Source: Allohahella marinimesophila (lineage in GTDB: Bacteria; Pseudomonadota; Gammaproteobacteria; Pseudomonadales; Oleiphilaceae). Taken from it: a stretch of DNA of 64,000 nt. The notes under the pieces are model-generated. The model was not told the origin of the DNA. It saw only the letters and a program-made list of their open reading frames with translations, and searched no databases. Below are positions 8,966 through 18,448 of the stretch, piece after piece (position 1 is the stretch's first letter; the number at the start of each line of letters is the position of its first letter). The DNA is taken from NCBI RefSeq assembly GCF_039538005.1, contig NZ_BAABBO010000011.1, positions 186,001-250,000 of the forward strand, given 5' to 3'. The translations under genes and the position numbers were made by a program.

Positions 8966-10237
8966 ATGACGGACTTCTATCAAACCGGCCCGATCACAAC
9001 GATTCATTCACTTGATCAGGATACGAGCGTACAGGCAAGTCGTGTTCCTGAGTTGAGGGATGCACTTGTCGAACACGCCCAACAAAGACCTGTGTCCCTC
9101 ATCCTGCCATGCCTGTATTCCGAGCTCGAAACCGAAGCCATGCCGCGGATTCTCGATGAACTGTCACGAGTCGACTTCATCAAGGAAATCATCATTGGTC
9201 TGGATAGGGCCTCCGAGGCTCAGTACCGCCACGCTCTCGAACTGTTTAGCGTTCTACCGCAAAGACTTCATGTACTGTGGAATGATGGGCCTCGCCTGCG
9301 CGCCATCCACGGGACCCTGGCAGACAGGTCGTTAGCCCCACTCAAGGCAGGCAAGGGGCGGAACGTCTGGTACTGCATGGGTGTGCAACAGGGGTCGGGC
9401 GTTGGAGAAGTCGTAGCTCTGCACGATTGCGATATTCTGACCTATCAGAGCGATTTGCTCGCAAGACTGGTCTACCCGCTGGTCCATCCAGACTGCAACT
9501 TCGTCTTTGCCAAAGGCTACTATGCGCGCTATGCGGACAGCAAGCTGAATGGCAGGGTCTGCCGTCTGCTCATGAGTCCGCTGTTGAGATCACTGCGGCA
9601 GCTCCTCGGTGCCTCACCGGTACTCGATTATCTCGACAGTTTTCGTTACGCCCTCTCGGGAGAATTTGCCATGCTCGCCTCGGCAGTGCCCGACACCCGC
9701 TTGCCTTCCGACTGGGGGCTCGAGATCGGATTGCTGTGCGATATCTATCATCGCTACTCCACGAATCAGATCTGCCAGGTGGATATCGCCGACAGGTATG
9801 ATCATAAGCATCAGCCGCTTGGCGATGATTCGGAGGGCGGCCTGGTCAAGATGGTCAGGGATATCACCAGAACGCTGCTGAAGCAGATTTCTGCTGAAGG
9901 TGCCATGGTTGATGATGGCATTCTCAGTGCCTTGCACTCGACCTACCTTCGCTCGGCTAACGAGATGACTCGTCGTTTTCAGTGCGATGCCGTGTGCAAC
10001 GGCCTGGATTACGATGTTGCCCGCGAGCATGAGGCGCTCAATCTGTTTGCCTCGACGATACTGGAAGCCGGGCGCAGCTTCCGGGAGGACCCAGGCGGTG
10101 AGCCGGATATGCCAACCTGGCGCTGTGTTCGCTCAGCCGAGCCAGATATACCCGCCCGCCTGCTCGAGGCGGTGCATCAGGATATGGCGCAGTTCGGCAA
10201 GCCCGATGGCAAGCTGAGCAAGATCAGGGCAGCGTAG
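8966..10237 (+). CDS. GT81-like glycosyltransferase (glucosyl-3-phosphoglycerate synthase-related)
   Basis: A 423-residue protein from ATG 8966, which follows GGAG at 8955-8958. Its motifs match the GT81 fold: an N-terminal LILPCLYSE strand, a GKGRNVW segment, and HDCDI as the DxD-type metal site. A block KGYYARYADSKLNGRV is followed by LSGEFAML and SDWGLEIGLL. In the GpgS family these bind NDP-glucose and 3-phosphoglycerate to make glucosyl-3-phosphoglycerate, precursor of the compatible solute glucosylglycerate. No GpgP phosphatase is adjacent, so the exact acceptor is uncertain. It ends convergently, overlapping the diguanylate cyclase gene by 14 bases. Confidence 0.7.
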   Translation: MTDFYQTGPITTIHSLDQDTSVQASRVPELRDALVEHAQQRPVSLILPCLYSELETEAMPRILDELSRVDFIKEIIIGLDRASEAQYRHALELFSVLPQRLHVLWNDGPRLRAIHGTLADRSLAPLKAGKGRNVWYCMGVQQGSGVGEVVALHDCDILTYQSDLLARLVYPLVHPDCNFVFAKGYYARYADSKLNGRVCRLLMSPLLRSLRQLLGASPVLDYLDSFRYALSGEFAMLASAVPDTRLPSDWGLEIGLLCDIYHRYSTNQICQVDIADRYDHKHQPLGDDSEGGLVKMVRDITRTLLKQISAEGAMVDDGILSALHSTYLRSANEMTRRFQCDAVCNGLDYDVAREHEALNLFASTILEAGRSFREDPGGEPDMPTWRCVRSAEPDIPARLLEAVHQDMAQFGKPDGKLSKIRAA

Positions 10238-12092
10238 TCGCGGAATGACTGATGACCTGATTTCGGCCTGAGAGCTTTGCCCGGTAGAGCGCCTCATCGG
10301 CATGCCGTAGCAGTTCATCTTCGAGCTGATCTGCGGCGGGAATGAGGCAGGCCACACCTGCACTGATCGTCATCGCGATGGACTCCCGAGCACCGGATTT
10401 CCTGTTCCGATAGCTCAGTGGCGCAGCGGCGACGTGGGCCCTGATTTTCTCTGCGATCATCAAAGCGGCAGCCAGATCTGTCCCGGGCAGCACTACGATG
10501 AACTCCTCTCCACCATAACGGGCCAGGGTGTCAGAGGCGCGTCTGGGAAAGTTGCCCATGACGCCAGCAATGTGTTTGAGACAGAGATCCCCAACCTGAT
10601 GGCCATGCGTGTCATTGATGCCCTTGAAGTGATCGACGTCTATCATGATCAGGGAAATTGGTGAGGCTGTTCGTGAGGCCTGATTGAAATCCTGTTCGAG
10701 GCGCTGGTTGAAATAGCGGCGGTTGTGCAAACCGGTGAGCTCATCGACAAAGGTCTGCTGCTGCAGTTTCTGGTTGGCATTTTCTAGCAGCTGCATGGTT
10801 CTTTCGAGCTCTGACGTGCGATCCCTGACCTGATCTTCCAGTTGCAGGCTGTGGCGTTTTTCTGCCTCGCTGCGAGCCTTTCTTTGCTGATTCACATATT
10901 CCCCGAGCGCGAAGGAGATCAGCATGACCTCAAGCAGCGTGCCAATTTGCAAGGCGTGCTCAGTAAAGAAGGTTCGGGGAATAAGCTCTACTTTACTCAC
11001 AACGATCACGAGTGCGCCCAACAGGGTCATGAAGCAGGCCAGGGTGAAGAACTGTGCTGAGCGATCGCCGGTAAGCGAACGTTTGATACCCATGATCATC
11101 GCTAGGCTATTGAGCGTGAGGGCGAGCCCAAGCAATGGAAATATCGTTTGGTTGTAGGGCAGAAAAAGACTCAGGATGGTCATTACACCGCCGAGTCCTG
11201 CCATGACCACAAGCAGTCGATCAATGACAGGCTCGCGTTCGCGCAGGCGGAGAAATTGCCGGATGAACAAGGCCATCCACATCAGCGTCAAACCGAGGAA
11301 GAAGGAAATCGCAATCTGGTTCCACACCACGGCCTGTGGCCAGATATGTTGAAATGCCAGGCCACTCATGCTGAACTGAAAGCCGATGAAGGAACAGAGA
11401 AAGGCCACATACATGATGAAATCGGCGCGTCTCAGGCTAAAAAACAGAAACAGGTTATATAACGCCATGACCACCATACTGCCGTAGTAAAAACCCTGCA
11501 GCAGCGATGTCCGGTGGTCCAGCCGCGTAAATTCTTCAGCGTCCACCAGCCGCATTGGCGCCTGCAGCGAGGAGCTCGACTCGAGGCGAATATAAAGTGT
11601 CTGAATGGCATTCGGCGCCATCTCAAGCGGGAAGAGGAATTCCCTGTGAGGAAAATAGCGCGTATCGAACGGATAAGCGTCGCCAGTAGAGTAGGTTTGC
11701 AGCAGTTCGCCCTCTGCGTTGATAGCAAAAAGATCAATATGATCGAGCAGGGCATAACCCACCATGAGCAGCATCTGCCGTGGTGCTGAGGTGTCGTTCT
11801 TCACCACGACCCGTAGCCAGTAGGCCGATTCCGTGTAGCCGAAGCTGGGTACGGCTTCCTCGACCTTTTGCCAGTCGAGATTGCTGCCCGACAGCACATC
11901 ATTGATGCCGAGTGTGCCTGCTGTATCTTCAAGACTGTAGGCTGCTGCGCCGAGATCCACCTGTTGATCGGTAGATGAAACACTCAGTTGCTGGGGCAGC
12001 TCGAAAGCGTCAGAGGCCGCCGCCGGTGCGATCTTCAAGCCAAGTGACATCAACACGAGCCACAGCGCACCAAGGAGGCAGCGGCAGGTCAT
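10224..12092 (-). CDS. 7TMR-DISM diguanylate cyclase (GGEEF)
   Basis: A 622-residue inner-membrane protein. It has a signal peptide (1-26), an extracytoplasmic 7TMR-DISMED2-like sugar-binding-type domain (~35-175), seven membrane helices (~190-400), a coiled coil (~405-450) and a GGDEF domain (~455-615). The active site reads RYGGEEF, and an RxxD I-site (RASD) lies five residues before it, so it should make c-di-GMP and be product-inhibited. Its ATG overlaps the stop of the upstream EAL gene as ATGA, implying coupled translation. The external ligand is unknown. Confidence 0.88.
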   Translation of the reverse strand: MTCRCLLGALWLVLMSLGLKIAPAAASDAFELPQQLSVSSTDQQVDLGAAAYSLEDTAGTLGINDVLSGSNLDWQKVEEAVPSFGYTESAYWLRVVVKNDTSAPRQMLLMVGYALLDHIDLFAINAEGELLQTYSTGDAYPFDTRYFPHREFLFPLEMAPNAIQTLYIRLESSSSLQAPMRLVDAEEFTRLDHRTSLLQGFYYGSMVVMALYNLFLFFSLRRADFIMYVAFLCSFIGFQFSMSGLAFQHIWPQAVVWNQIAISFFLGLTLMWMALFIRQFLRLREREPVIDRLLVVMAGLGGVMTILSLFLPYNQTIFPLLGLALTLNSLAMIMGIKRSLTGDRSAQFFTLACFMTLLGALVIVVSKVELIPRTFFTEHALQIGTLLEVMLISFALGEYVNQQRKARSEAEKRHSLQLEDQVRDRTSELERTMQLLENANQKLQQQTFVDELTGLHNRRYFNQRLEQDFNQASRTASPISLIMIDVDHFKGINDTHGHQVGDLCLKHIAGVMGNFPRRASDTLARYGGEEFIVVLPGTDLAAALMIAEKIRAHVAAAPLSYRNRKSGARESIAMTISAGVACLIPAADQLEDELLRHADEALYRAKLSGRNQVISHSATTLP

Positions 12093-14764
12093 CCAGCCCC
12101 CGTAGGGCGCATTCTTTCTGAATCCTGTTGTAGCCAGCCGAAGAGCTGATCAGATGGCATTGGCGTGGCGATGAAAAAGCCTTGCATGCAATCACAACCC
12201 ATGCTGACGAGAAGGTCCAGTTGTGCCTGTTGTTCTATACCCTCAGCCACTACTGTGTATCCGAGACTGTGCGACATATCGATGGCAGCCTTTACAATGA
12301 TTTGACTGCTTCGCGAGGTGCAGACGTCCTTGATGAGGGACTTATCGATCTTGACCTCGCTGAGCGGCATTTTCTGCAGATACGCGAGCGAGGAATACCC
12401 GGTACCAAAGTCATCAATGGACAAGGGAAAGCCAAGCTCTTTGAGCCGGTCGAGCGTCAGCAGACCCTCGCGCTCGGAATCCATCACTGACGTTTCCGTC
12501 AGCTCAAGGATTACCGACTCGAAGCTGAGGTTGCGGGCGAGCAACGTAGATTGCAGATGTGCGTCGAGACCTTTGGTCAGCAGATTGCGTGGAGAAATAT
12601 TGATGGCCATGCTGAGGTCACGCTGAAGCAGTCTGAAGCGGGTGAGATCGTCAGCCGCGTTGGTAATCACCCACAGCGTGAGCTGGTGAATGACGTCAGT
12701 CTGCTCGGCGAGTGGAATGAATATTTCAGGCGCAATCATGCCCCGCTCGGGATGTTCCCAGCGCAGTAGAGCTTCGACACCCGTAGTCACCAGTCGACCG
12801 TCACGCATGATAGCCTTTGGCTGGTAATACAGTTGCAAGGCACCAGTCTCCAGCGCGAGACGCAGTTCGGTGAGTATCGTCAGGCGCTCCTCTGTGTAGC
12901 GGTCATAGCGTCTTGAATAAAAGCCATAGCGCTTGCCAAGCCGGATGGCAGCATCCTTGGCTATGCGTGAGTTACGAATGGCCTTGGCCGGTTCGAGTTG
13001 ATCGCTATCGACACTGAAAAGCCCGAAAACAGGGTCTAGCTCGAGCAGGAAGCCCAGGTAATTATCTGGACGCGCCGTTCTGTTGATGAAGTCGATGTAG
13101 GTCTGGCGGTGGGCTGGGTCCTCGGCAGAAATAACGATCATCGCCAGCGTATCGGCGCCCAGACTCGCGACATAATAGGTCTGCCCTGCGCTGTCTTCGA
13201 TGGCAATGGCGCCACGTAGGAACTGTGCTCGCCGATTGAGCCCTAGCGCGACTCTATTGATCAGCTCGTCGGCATTATCCTGACCCAGCGTATGCACGAT
13301 GTCGTGATAGCGATTGAATACGATGCTGACGACGAGATAGGGGGTGACCTGTGGCGCCTGAGCCAGCTCAGCCAAGCGCATGACCAGACGCTCACGGTTT
13401 GGCAGGCCAGTGACAGGGTCATGAATGGCATGATCGATCAGCTGCTGCTGGACTTCACGGCGCTGTTTTTCCTCCGCGAGCAACTTGTTCTGCGCCACAA
13501 TCTTGTCTTCCCGCTCGCGATAGACCCGTGCCGCCAGCACCAGTGTAAGAATGAGGGTCTCTATACCTGAGCCAATCTGCAGGGCGTAGGTGGCCATGAA
13601 GGTATTGGGAATGATGCCGTGTTTGTGGAGTGTTGTGGTGACCAGGCCTATCGACAGCAGTGACCAGCCGAGCGTATAGATGATGGCCGGTCGCGACCCC
13701 TGCCGCCAGCGTATGGGGCCGGCAAGGAACAGAATCAGAAATAGTGGCGCCGCCAGAAACGAAGACAGCTGGATGCTGATGTGATACGGCAGGATAAACG
13801 CTGCGATCAGATCCAGGACCGCCAGTCCCATGACTGTTTTCAGAGCAAGATCAAGGCGACGGCTCTGGGCTTCGGTATCGAGGAAAGTTCTCGAGAACTG
13901 CGCCGCGAAGATGGCGAGGAAGGGCATGGATACCAGCAGCAGGAAGCCGTTCAGGAACGGAAAGTCCGACAGGATGTGCTGAAAGGTAAAGCCACGAATG
14001 CTCATGAAGAAGGTCAGGAAGCCGAAAGTGGCGAACGCGTAGTAAAGATAGACACGCTCTCGCAGCAGAAGGGCATACGCCAGGGTGATTGTGATCATGA
14101 AGGCGAGGGCGCCGAAGTACATGAAATGCACCTTCGCCTCGGTGACGGCCTGTTCAAAGAATTGCTCAGGGTCCCAGAGTTTCAGCGCGAACTGCAGCGC
14201 GCCGCGGGTGGCGACCCTTAAATAGATCGTCGTGCTTTCACCAGGATCGAGCGAGATCGGGTAAAGAAAATGAGGGTGGTCAATCCAGCGGCTGGAAAAC
14301 GGCTTGCTTCGGCCGGTACTCAGGTGTCCTGAGCCTTCCTCCCCTCGAATATCGATGAAGTCGACTTCGTCGAGCCAGGGATAGGCCAGTTGTACCAGAC
14401 CACCTTCAACCTTATCGCTGGAATTGCTGATTTTGAAGCGATACCACTGAGGAGTCAGTGTATAGCCGGCATTGACGCCGCTGTTCTCACTGACATCGAC
14501 CAGTTCCCAGATAATATTGACCAATCCCTTATCGCCACCAGCCTCGCCACGAGCGAGCAGGTCAGCCACTCGCTCGGCAGGATAGGCGCGCTCGGTATCG
14601 GCATACCGTTCGAATTGCAGATCGATGGGGCCCTGGCTGACGAGTTCAAGCGCATTGCTGGTTGACGATTCCAGCAATGGTGGGGCGGAGGCCTTGAGCC
14701 ATGAGCTGCAGAAACACAGCATAAACAGCAGGATCAATCTGTGTAGGGCAGAGGCTGGATACAA
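12089..14764 (-). CDS. 7TMR-DISM sensor with degenerate GGDEF and intact EAL domain
   Basis: The frame is open up to ATG 15010, but that region is AT-rich and not protein-like. A TTG at 14764 just before a signal peptide (LILLFMLCFCSSWLKA) is my best start, giving ~891 residues; the start is uncertain. The layout is a DISMED2-like outer domain, seven membrane helices, a GGDEF-fold domain whose motif is replaced by SLGADTL (likely no cyclase activity), then an EAL domain. The EAL site looks complete (VEALLRWEHP, NIS, ELTET, DDFGTG, KIDKS, AEGIE), so it should hydrolyse c-di-GMP. It forms an overlapping pair with the downstream cyclase. Confidence 0.85.
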   Translation of the reverse strand: MYPASALHRLILLFMLCFCSSWLKASAPPLLESSTSNALELVSQGPIDLQFERYADTERAYPAERVADLLARGEAGGDKGLVNIIWELVDVSENSGVNAGYTLTPQWYRFKISNSSDKVEGGLVQLAYPWLDEVDFIDIRGEEGSGHLSTGRSKPFSSRWIDHPHFLYPISLDPGESTTIYLRVATRGALQFALKLWDPEQFFEQAVTEAKVHFMYFGALAFMITITLAYALLLRERVYLYYAFATFGFLTFFMSIRGFTFQHILSDFPFLNGFLLLVSMPFLAIFAAQFSRTFLDTEAQSRRLDLALKTVMGLAVLDLIAAFILPYHISIQLSSFLAAPLFLILFLAGPIRWRQGSRPAIIYTLGWSLLSIGLVTTTLHKHGIIPNTFMATYALQIGSGIETLILTLVLAARVYREREDKIVAQNKLLAEEKQRREVQQQLIDHAIHDPVTGLPNRERLVMRLAELAQAPQVTPYLVVSIVFNRYHDIVHTLGQDNADELINRVALGLNRRAQFLRGAIAIEDSAGQTYYVASLGADTLAMIVISAEDPAHRQTYIDFINRTARPDNYLGFLLELDPVFGLFSVDSDQLEPAKAIRNSRIAKDAAIRLGKRYGFYSRRYDRYTEERLTILTELRLALETGALQLYYQPKAIMRDGRLVTTGVEALLRWEHPERGMIAPEIFIPLAEQTDVIHQLTLWVITNAADDLTRFRLLQRDLSMAINISPRNLLTKGLDAHLQSTLLARNLSFESVILELTETSVMDSEREGLLTLDRLKELGFPLSIDDFGTGYSSLAYLQKMPLSEVKIDKSLIKDVCTSRSSQIIVKAAIDMSHSLGYTVVAEGIEQQAQLDLLVSMGCDCMQGFFIATPMPSDQLFGWLQQDSERMRPTGAG

Positions 14765-15121
14765 AAGGTCCGTCCAAGGTGGCTGCGCGGGCGATGCTGA
14801 GGCTGCTCGACCACAGGTGTTAGAGTTGTCTAGGCAGTATAGACCCTTGGTGAATTCAAAGACTGACGAAAAAGACACGGATTCCGGGAAGCTTTTGCAA
14901 AATTTGCCAGTTTTAGTAGTTTGTTCTTCATATGACCCACCTTTACCAATTGGAATTTCAGCGCATCTGCCCGCCAGCCCAGTTATTCCGGCAATACTAA
15001 AATCTGGCACGATTCATGGATACACCCCAGTTACATGACGGCGACTGGCCCGGCTCGATTTAACGTCAGTCGATCCAGGCGCCTCATTTCCAGTGCTCAC
15101 AAGTACAAAAGGAAAGAATCT
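14765..15121. other. Intergenic region between EAL gene and EF-hand gene
   Basis: About 357 bases between divergent genes. The part at 14895-14960 is markedly AT-rich compared with its surroundings and probably holds the promoter for the EAL/GGDEF pair. An AAGGAAAG ribosome site for the EF-hand gene lies at about 15110-15117. I see no RNA gene or strong terminator. Confidence 0.4.
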
Positions 15122-15523
15122 ATGAAAAAGCTAATGATATTTGCCGCAGCAACTGCCCTCTCAACCAGCGTAATAGCTGATGAGATGAAGTCCACTATGG
15201 ACGGCGAGTCCAGAGCAGAGCGTATGGAGCAGCAAGCCAGCTCACAGTCTCTCGAGGAAAGTTTCAACAAGCTCGACCAGGATGGCGATGGCGTCATTTC
15301 CAAAAGTGAAGCGAGCGAGAATCCACAGGTAGAAAGCCAGTTCAGTCAGCTCGACGTGAACGGTGACGGCGAAATCGGCCGTAATGAAATGATGCTTGGA
15401 TCAGGCGAAGCCACGGCTGCCGGTCAGGAGAAAGAGCATAAGATGAACAAGGATTCCGGTATGGATGCTGGCGCTCAGCAAGACGAATACAAATTGGATG
15501 AAGCGCGAGATCCAGCTGAGTAA
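15122..15523 (+). CDS. Secreted EF-hand calcium-binding protein
   Basis: A 133-residue protein from ATG 15122, preceded by AAGGAAAG. A Sec signal peptide (MKKLMIFAAATALSTSVIA) sends it to the periplasm. Two canonical EF-hand loops follow, DQDGDGVISKSE (~62-73) and DVNGDGEIGRNE (~87-98). The rest is acidic and low in complexity. It is probably a periplasmic Ca2+ buffer or sensor. It stands between the c-di-GMP sensor pair and a LapG-type protease, an enzyme class that needs Ca2+; any functional link is inference. Confidence 0.85.
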   Translation: MKKLMIFAAATALSTSVIADEMKSTMDGESRAERMEQQASSQSLEESFNKLDQDGDGVISKSEASENPQVESQFSQLDVNGDGEIGRNEMMLGSGEATAAGQEKEHKMNKDSGMDAGAQQDEYKLDEARDPAE

Positions 15524-15711
15524 GCAGCTCAACCAACTACGATAGTTTGAAGGATTAGCAGAAAAGGATAGGTCGAGGGATCGACCCCACGGATGGCAAC
15601 TTACGCTACAGAAACAAGGCGCTGCAATTCGTAACGTCATGGGTCTGGAAGCCTGACTTGTAATAATTATACTTCGTTCAGTCGATTTATAATTTTTGCA
15701 GGTTTTTTTGC

Positions 15712-16305
15712 GTGGCCAAAATTTTCTTTCTGACCAGTATTCTCTTATCCGGTGTATCCGGAGCCGTCCAGGCTGACCTCGTGCCGTCTTCGTTCCAGGC
15801 ATCACCCTACCAGCCCTGGCTCGACAATCTGGTTGGTAAAACCGAGTTTGAGCAAGTGACCCTCGTCAACGACGGGCTCAATGAGTTCAACTATATTCGC
15901 GATGAGCAGCAGTGGGGCATAGAGGATTACTGGGCGACACCGACTGAATTTTTTATGAATCAGGGTGGCGACTGCGAAGACTTCTCACTCACCAAGTATC
16001 TTATTCTACGGGCTGCCGGCGTCCCTGCGGACCGCCTTCGCCTGACCTATGTGCGGTCGCTTGAAATGAACGAAGCGCATATGGTTTTGAGTTACATTCC
16101 AGCCGATAGCAGTGAAACCTATTATCTGGACAATCTTCGCCCGGAGCTCGCGACGGCTGCCCAGCGGCTAGATCTCGTTCCCTTCTACAGTTTCAGCGAC
16201 GACAATCTCTGGCTCTACGACAATGGCGGCTGGTCCGAGAAATTCAGCGCCAACGGTCGACTGAACAAGTGGAATGATTTTCAGGTACGGCTCCAGGGCC
16301 AGTAA
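15712..16305 (+). CDS. lapG: LapG-type periplasmic cysteine protease (peptidase C93)
   Basis: A 197-residue protein read from a GTG, with a signal peptide ending near AVQA. The transglutaminase-like catalytic set is visible: Cys in GGDCEDFSL (~87), His in EAHMVLSY (~123) and Asp in YLDNL (~140). In Pseudomonas, LapG cuts the N-terminal end of the adhesin LapA to release biofilm when c-di-GMP falls, is held back by LapD, and needs Ca2+. No lapD or lapA is in the window. The upstream gap of 188 bases holds a short hairpin (15571-15586) and an AT-rich stretch likely to be its promoter. Confidence 0.85.
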   Translation: MAKIFFLTSILLSGVSGAVQADLVPSSFQASPYQPWLDNLVGKTEFEQVTLVNDGLNEFNYIRDEQQWGIEDYWATPTEFFMNQGGDCEDFSLTKYLILRAAGVPADRLRLTYVRSLEMNEAHMVLSYIPADSSETYYLDNLRPELATAAQRLDLVPFYSFSDDNLWLYDNGGWSEKFSANGRLNKWNDFQVRLQGQ

Positions 16306-16373
16306 GCACTGTTGACATCTGCGACCGGGTCAGTCGCGTATCTTAGAGCCTTGGAACTATTTGAGGCGCTCCC

Positions 16374-17642
16374 ATGACCATTCCCCTGACTTTCCTTCCG
16401 CGGCCAGCGGTCCCCCGTCTTTTTTCTCGACCCTCGACTGGCCGTCTGGCTCTGGCCGCCTGTCTCAGCCTGCAGGCCGCCTGTTCGGACGCAGCCACGT
16501 CTTCGAGCGCTGACGGTCCGGACCTTACACCGCCTGCCAAGGCCAGTGCTGCAGAAGCTCAGGACAAGGATGATGTTTTTTCGGTGCAGTCCATCGAGAC
16601 TTTTGATCAACCCTGGGCCATGACCTTCGCCAGCGAGGACACCCTCATCGTCACCACCCAACCAGGCCGCATGTTTCGCCTCAAATGGCCGCAGACGCTA
16701 GCCAACGCCGGCACCAGCATTGGCGAGCCAGAAATGGTCGAGATTGAAAACGTACCCGAAGTCGTCTTCGAAGGGCAGGGGGGGCTCGGTGATGTGATGG
16801 CGGCGCCAGACTTCTCCCAGTCTGGCAAGCTGTATCTGTCATGGGTCGAAGCCGGTGACAAGGGCCTCAGTGGAGCTGTGGTAGCGACGGCTCGTCTGGT
16901 TCAGGAAGAGGGCAAGCGGCCTCGCTTGGCTGACATACATCGGATCTGGGAGCAAACGCCAAAAGTGTCCGGGGCGGGCCATTTCAGCCATAAGCTGTTG
17001 CTCAGTCAGGACGGACACCTTTTTATCAGTTCAGGGGACCGGCAGAAGCTCGATCCTGCTCAGGACATGCAGAAGAATCTTGGTAAGCTCATCAGGCTCA
17101 AGCCCGACGGTAGTGTTCCTGACGATAACCCCTTCACCGATCAGGGTGAGCTGGCCAAACAGTTCTGGAGCATCGGTCACAGGAATATTCTGGGCATAGC
17201 GCAAGACGCTGATGGCACTATCTGGACCAACGAGATGGGGCCGAAGGGCGGCGACGAATTGAACAGGATTCAGCGTGGCGATAACTACGGCTGGCCGGTC
17301 GTATCGAATGGCGAACATTACAGCGGCAAGGATATTCCAGATCATCCTTCACGTCCCGAATTCAACGCGCCTGAGTTGTGGTGGACACCGGTTATCTCAC
17401 CGGCATCCATGGTCATCTATGGTGGGGACAAGTTTCCTGACTGGCAGAATCAGGCCATTATTCCAGGTCTGAGCTCCGAAGCGCTTATCAGGGTCTCCCT
17501 CGACGACAAGGCCGCGGAGCTGGGTCGCATAGCTATGGAGAGCCGAATGCGAGAAGTCGAAGAGGGGCCCGATGGCGCACTCTGGGTACTCGAAGACCGC
17601 AGCAATGCGGGCTTGTTGAGGCTCTTGCCGCGCCAGCAATAG
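16374..17642 (+). CDS. PQQ-dependent sugar dehydrogenase (Asd/YliI family)
   Basis: A 422-residue protein with a signal sequence ending in a lipobox-like LQAAC (Cys ~37), so probably a lipoprotein. The body is a six-bladed beta-propeller of the glucose/sorbosone dehydrogenase family. Conserved stretches include QPWAMTF, VFEGQGGLGDV, GHFSHKLLLS, ISSGDR, WSIGHRN, NEMGPKGGDELN and NYGWP. Such enzymes oxidise aldose sugars in the periplasm with PQQ. The natural sugar is unknown and no PQQ synthesis genes are in view. It appears to be transcribed alone, ending before a long inverted repeat. Confidence 0.85.
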   Translation: MTIPLTFLPRPAVPRLFSRPSTGRLALAACLSLQAACSDAATSSSADGPDLTPPAKASAAEAQDKDDVFSVQSIETFDQPWAMTFASEDTLIVTTQPGRMFRLKWPQTLANAGTSIGEPEMVEIENVPEVVFEGQGGLGDVMAAPDFSQSGKLYLSWVEAGDKGLSGAVVATARLVQEEGKRPRLADIHRIWEQTPKVSGAGHFSHKLLLSQDGHLFISSGDRQKLDPAQDMQKNLGKLIRLKPDGSVPDDNPFTDQGELAKQFWSIGHRNILGIAQDADGTIWTNEMGPKGGDELNRIQRGDNYGWPVVSNGEHYSGKDIPDHPSRPEFNAPELWWTPVISPASMVIYGGDKFPDWQNQAIIPGLSSEALIRVSLDDKAAELGRIAMESRMREVEEGPDGALWVLEDRSNAGLLRLLPRQQ

Positions 17643-17653
17643 TCATGCGGCAG

Positions 17654-17688
17654 TCGCCTGGTCAGACCGCCTTGATCTGATCAGGCGA
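17654..17688. terminator. 13-bp inverted repeat between convergent genes
   Basis: Arms TCGCCTGGTCAGA and TCTGATCAGGCGA surround a 9-base loop, with one G-T pair. It lies just after the dehydrogenase stop and 8 bases before the end of the minus-strand lipoprotein gene. There is no T-run on either side, so it may be a bidirectional RNA-stabilising structure rather than a classic terminator. Confidence 0.55.
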
Positions 17689-17695
17689 TAGACCT

Positions 17696-18259
17696 TCAGC
17701 TCTCCGGCTGGATTTCCTTATTAGCCAGTTCATCCAGTTTTTTCAGGTGGTAGGCCACGGCACACTTGTGAAACTGTGGGTACTCCTCATCGAGTTTTTC
17801 AAAATTGCTACGAGCTTTCCCATACAGGGCCTGACGGTCGTCATCTGTCATTTCCTTGGCCAGTTCGCCCTGATACATCAGGGCCACACCCTTATGATAG
17901 ATCGCCTCTGCACGAACCTCTGCTGAGTTACTGTCATTACGTTCGATTTCGGTCAACTCTTCAATGACCTTCTCGAGCCCGTCGGACTCTCTCGACTGCG
18001 CATATTCGAGTATGCCTTCGCTCAGATTATATTCTCGTGCAGGACAACCGCTTTCAGACATTTCAGTCTGATACCGGAACCGACCCTCGCGAAAAGCCTC
18101 ACGAAACTGTTCCTTGTCCTTGCCACTTTCGAGCGCTGCAGCCTCCGCACCGATGACGGGAACAGCAGCAGGGGCAAGGCAGCCTGACAGGGCGATCACG
18201 CTCGAAAATACTGCGAGCCGCAGGCCCTGGCAGGCGGCGATTTTTCCATTCGTTTTCAT
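17696..18259 (-). CDS. Hypothetical lipoprotein
   Basis: A 187-residue protein read from ATG 18259, with AGGAA just upstream; the frame extends further but lacks a better start. A signal peptide ends in a lipobox ALSGC (Cys ~27). The mature part is charged and helical. It has short alternating helices (ILEYAQS, AIYHKGVALMYQGELA, ARSNFEKLDEEYP) that could be TPR-like. I do not recognise a family. It is divergent from the next gene, with about 190 bases between. Confidence 0.65.
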   Translation of the reverse strand: MKTNGKIAACQGLRLAVFSSVIALSGCLAPAAVPVIGAEAAALESGKDKEQFREAFREGRFRYQTEMSESGCPAREYNLSEGILEYAQSRESDGLEKVIEELTEIERNDSNSAEVRAEAIYHKGVALMYQGELAKEMTDDDRQALYGKARSNFEKLDEEYPQFHKCAVAYHLKKLDELANKEIQPES

Positions 18260-18448
18260 TATTGAATTCCTGTTCAAAGGCCAGGTAGAACGCTTCAACT
18301 GCAGCTCGATTCGGTCACCCGAATGGGGCATGGCAGCAGCTATGGGCCAAAGTTACTATCGACGGGTTCGCCGGTGGGCAGCGCATCGAGTCGCCGTCTC
18401 CGGCATCACTGCTGGTCTCATAACAATAATACCTTACAGGTGGAACTG

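Noticed and set aside
14765..15010. N-terminal extension of the EAL protein to ATG 15010
   Set aside because: The stretch is AT-rich, lacks protein-like character and would bury the signal peptide about 80 residues in.
16306..16373. Sigma-70 promoter TTGACA before the sugar dehydrogenase
   Set aside because: The nearest -10-like hexamer is 21 bases away, too far for a standard promoter.
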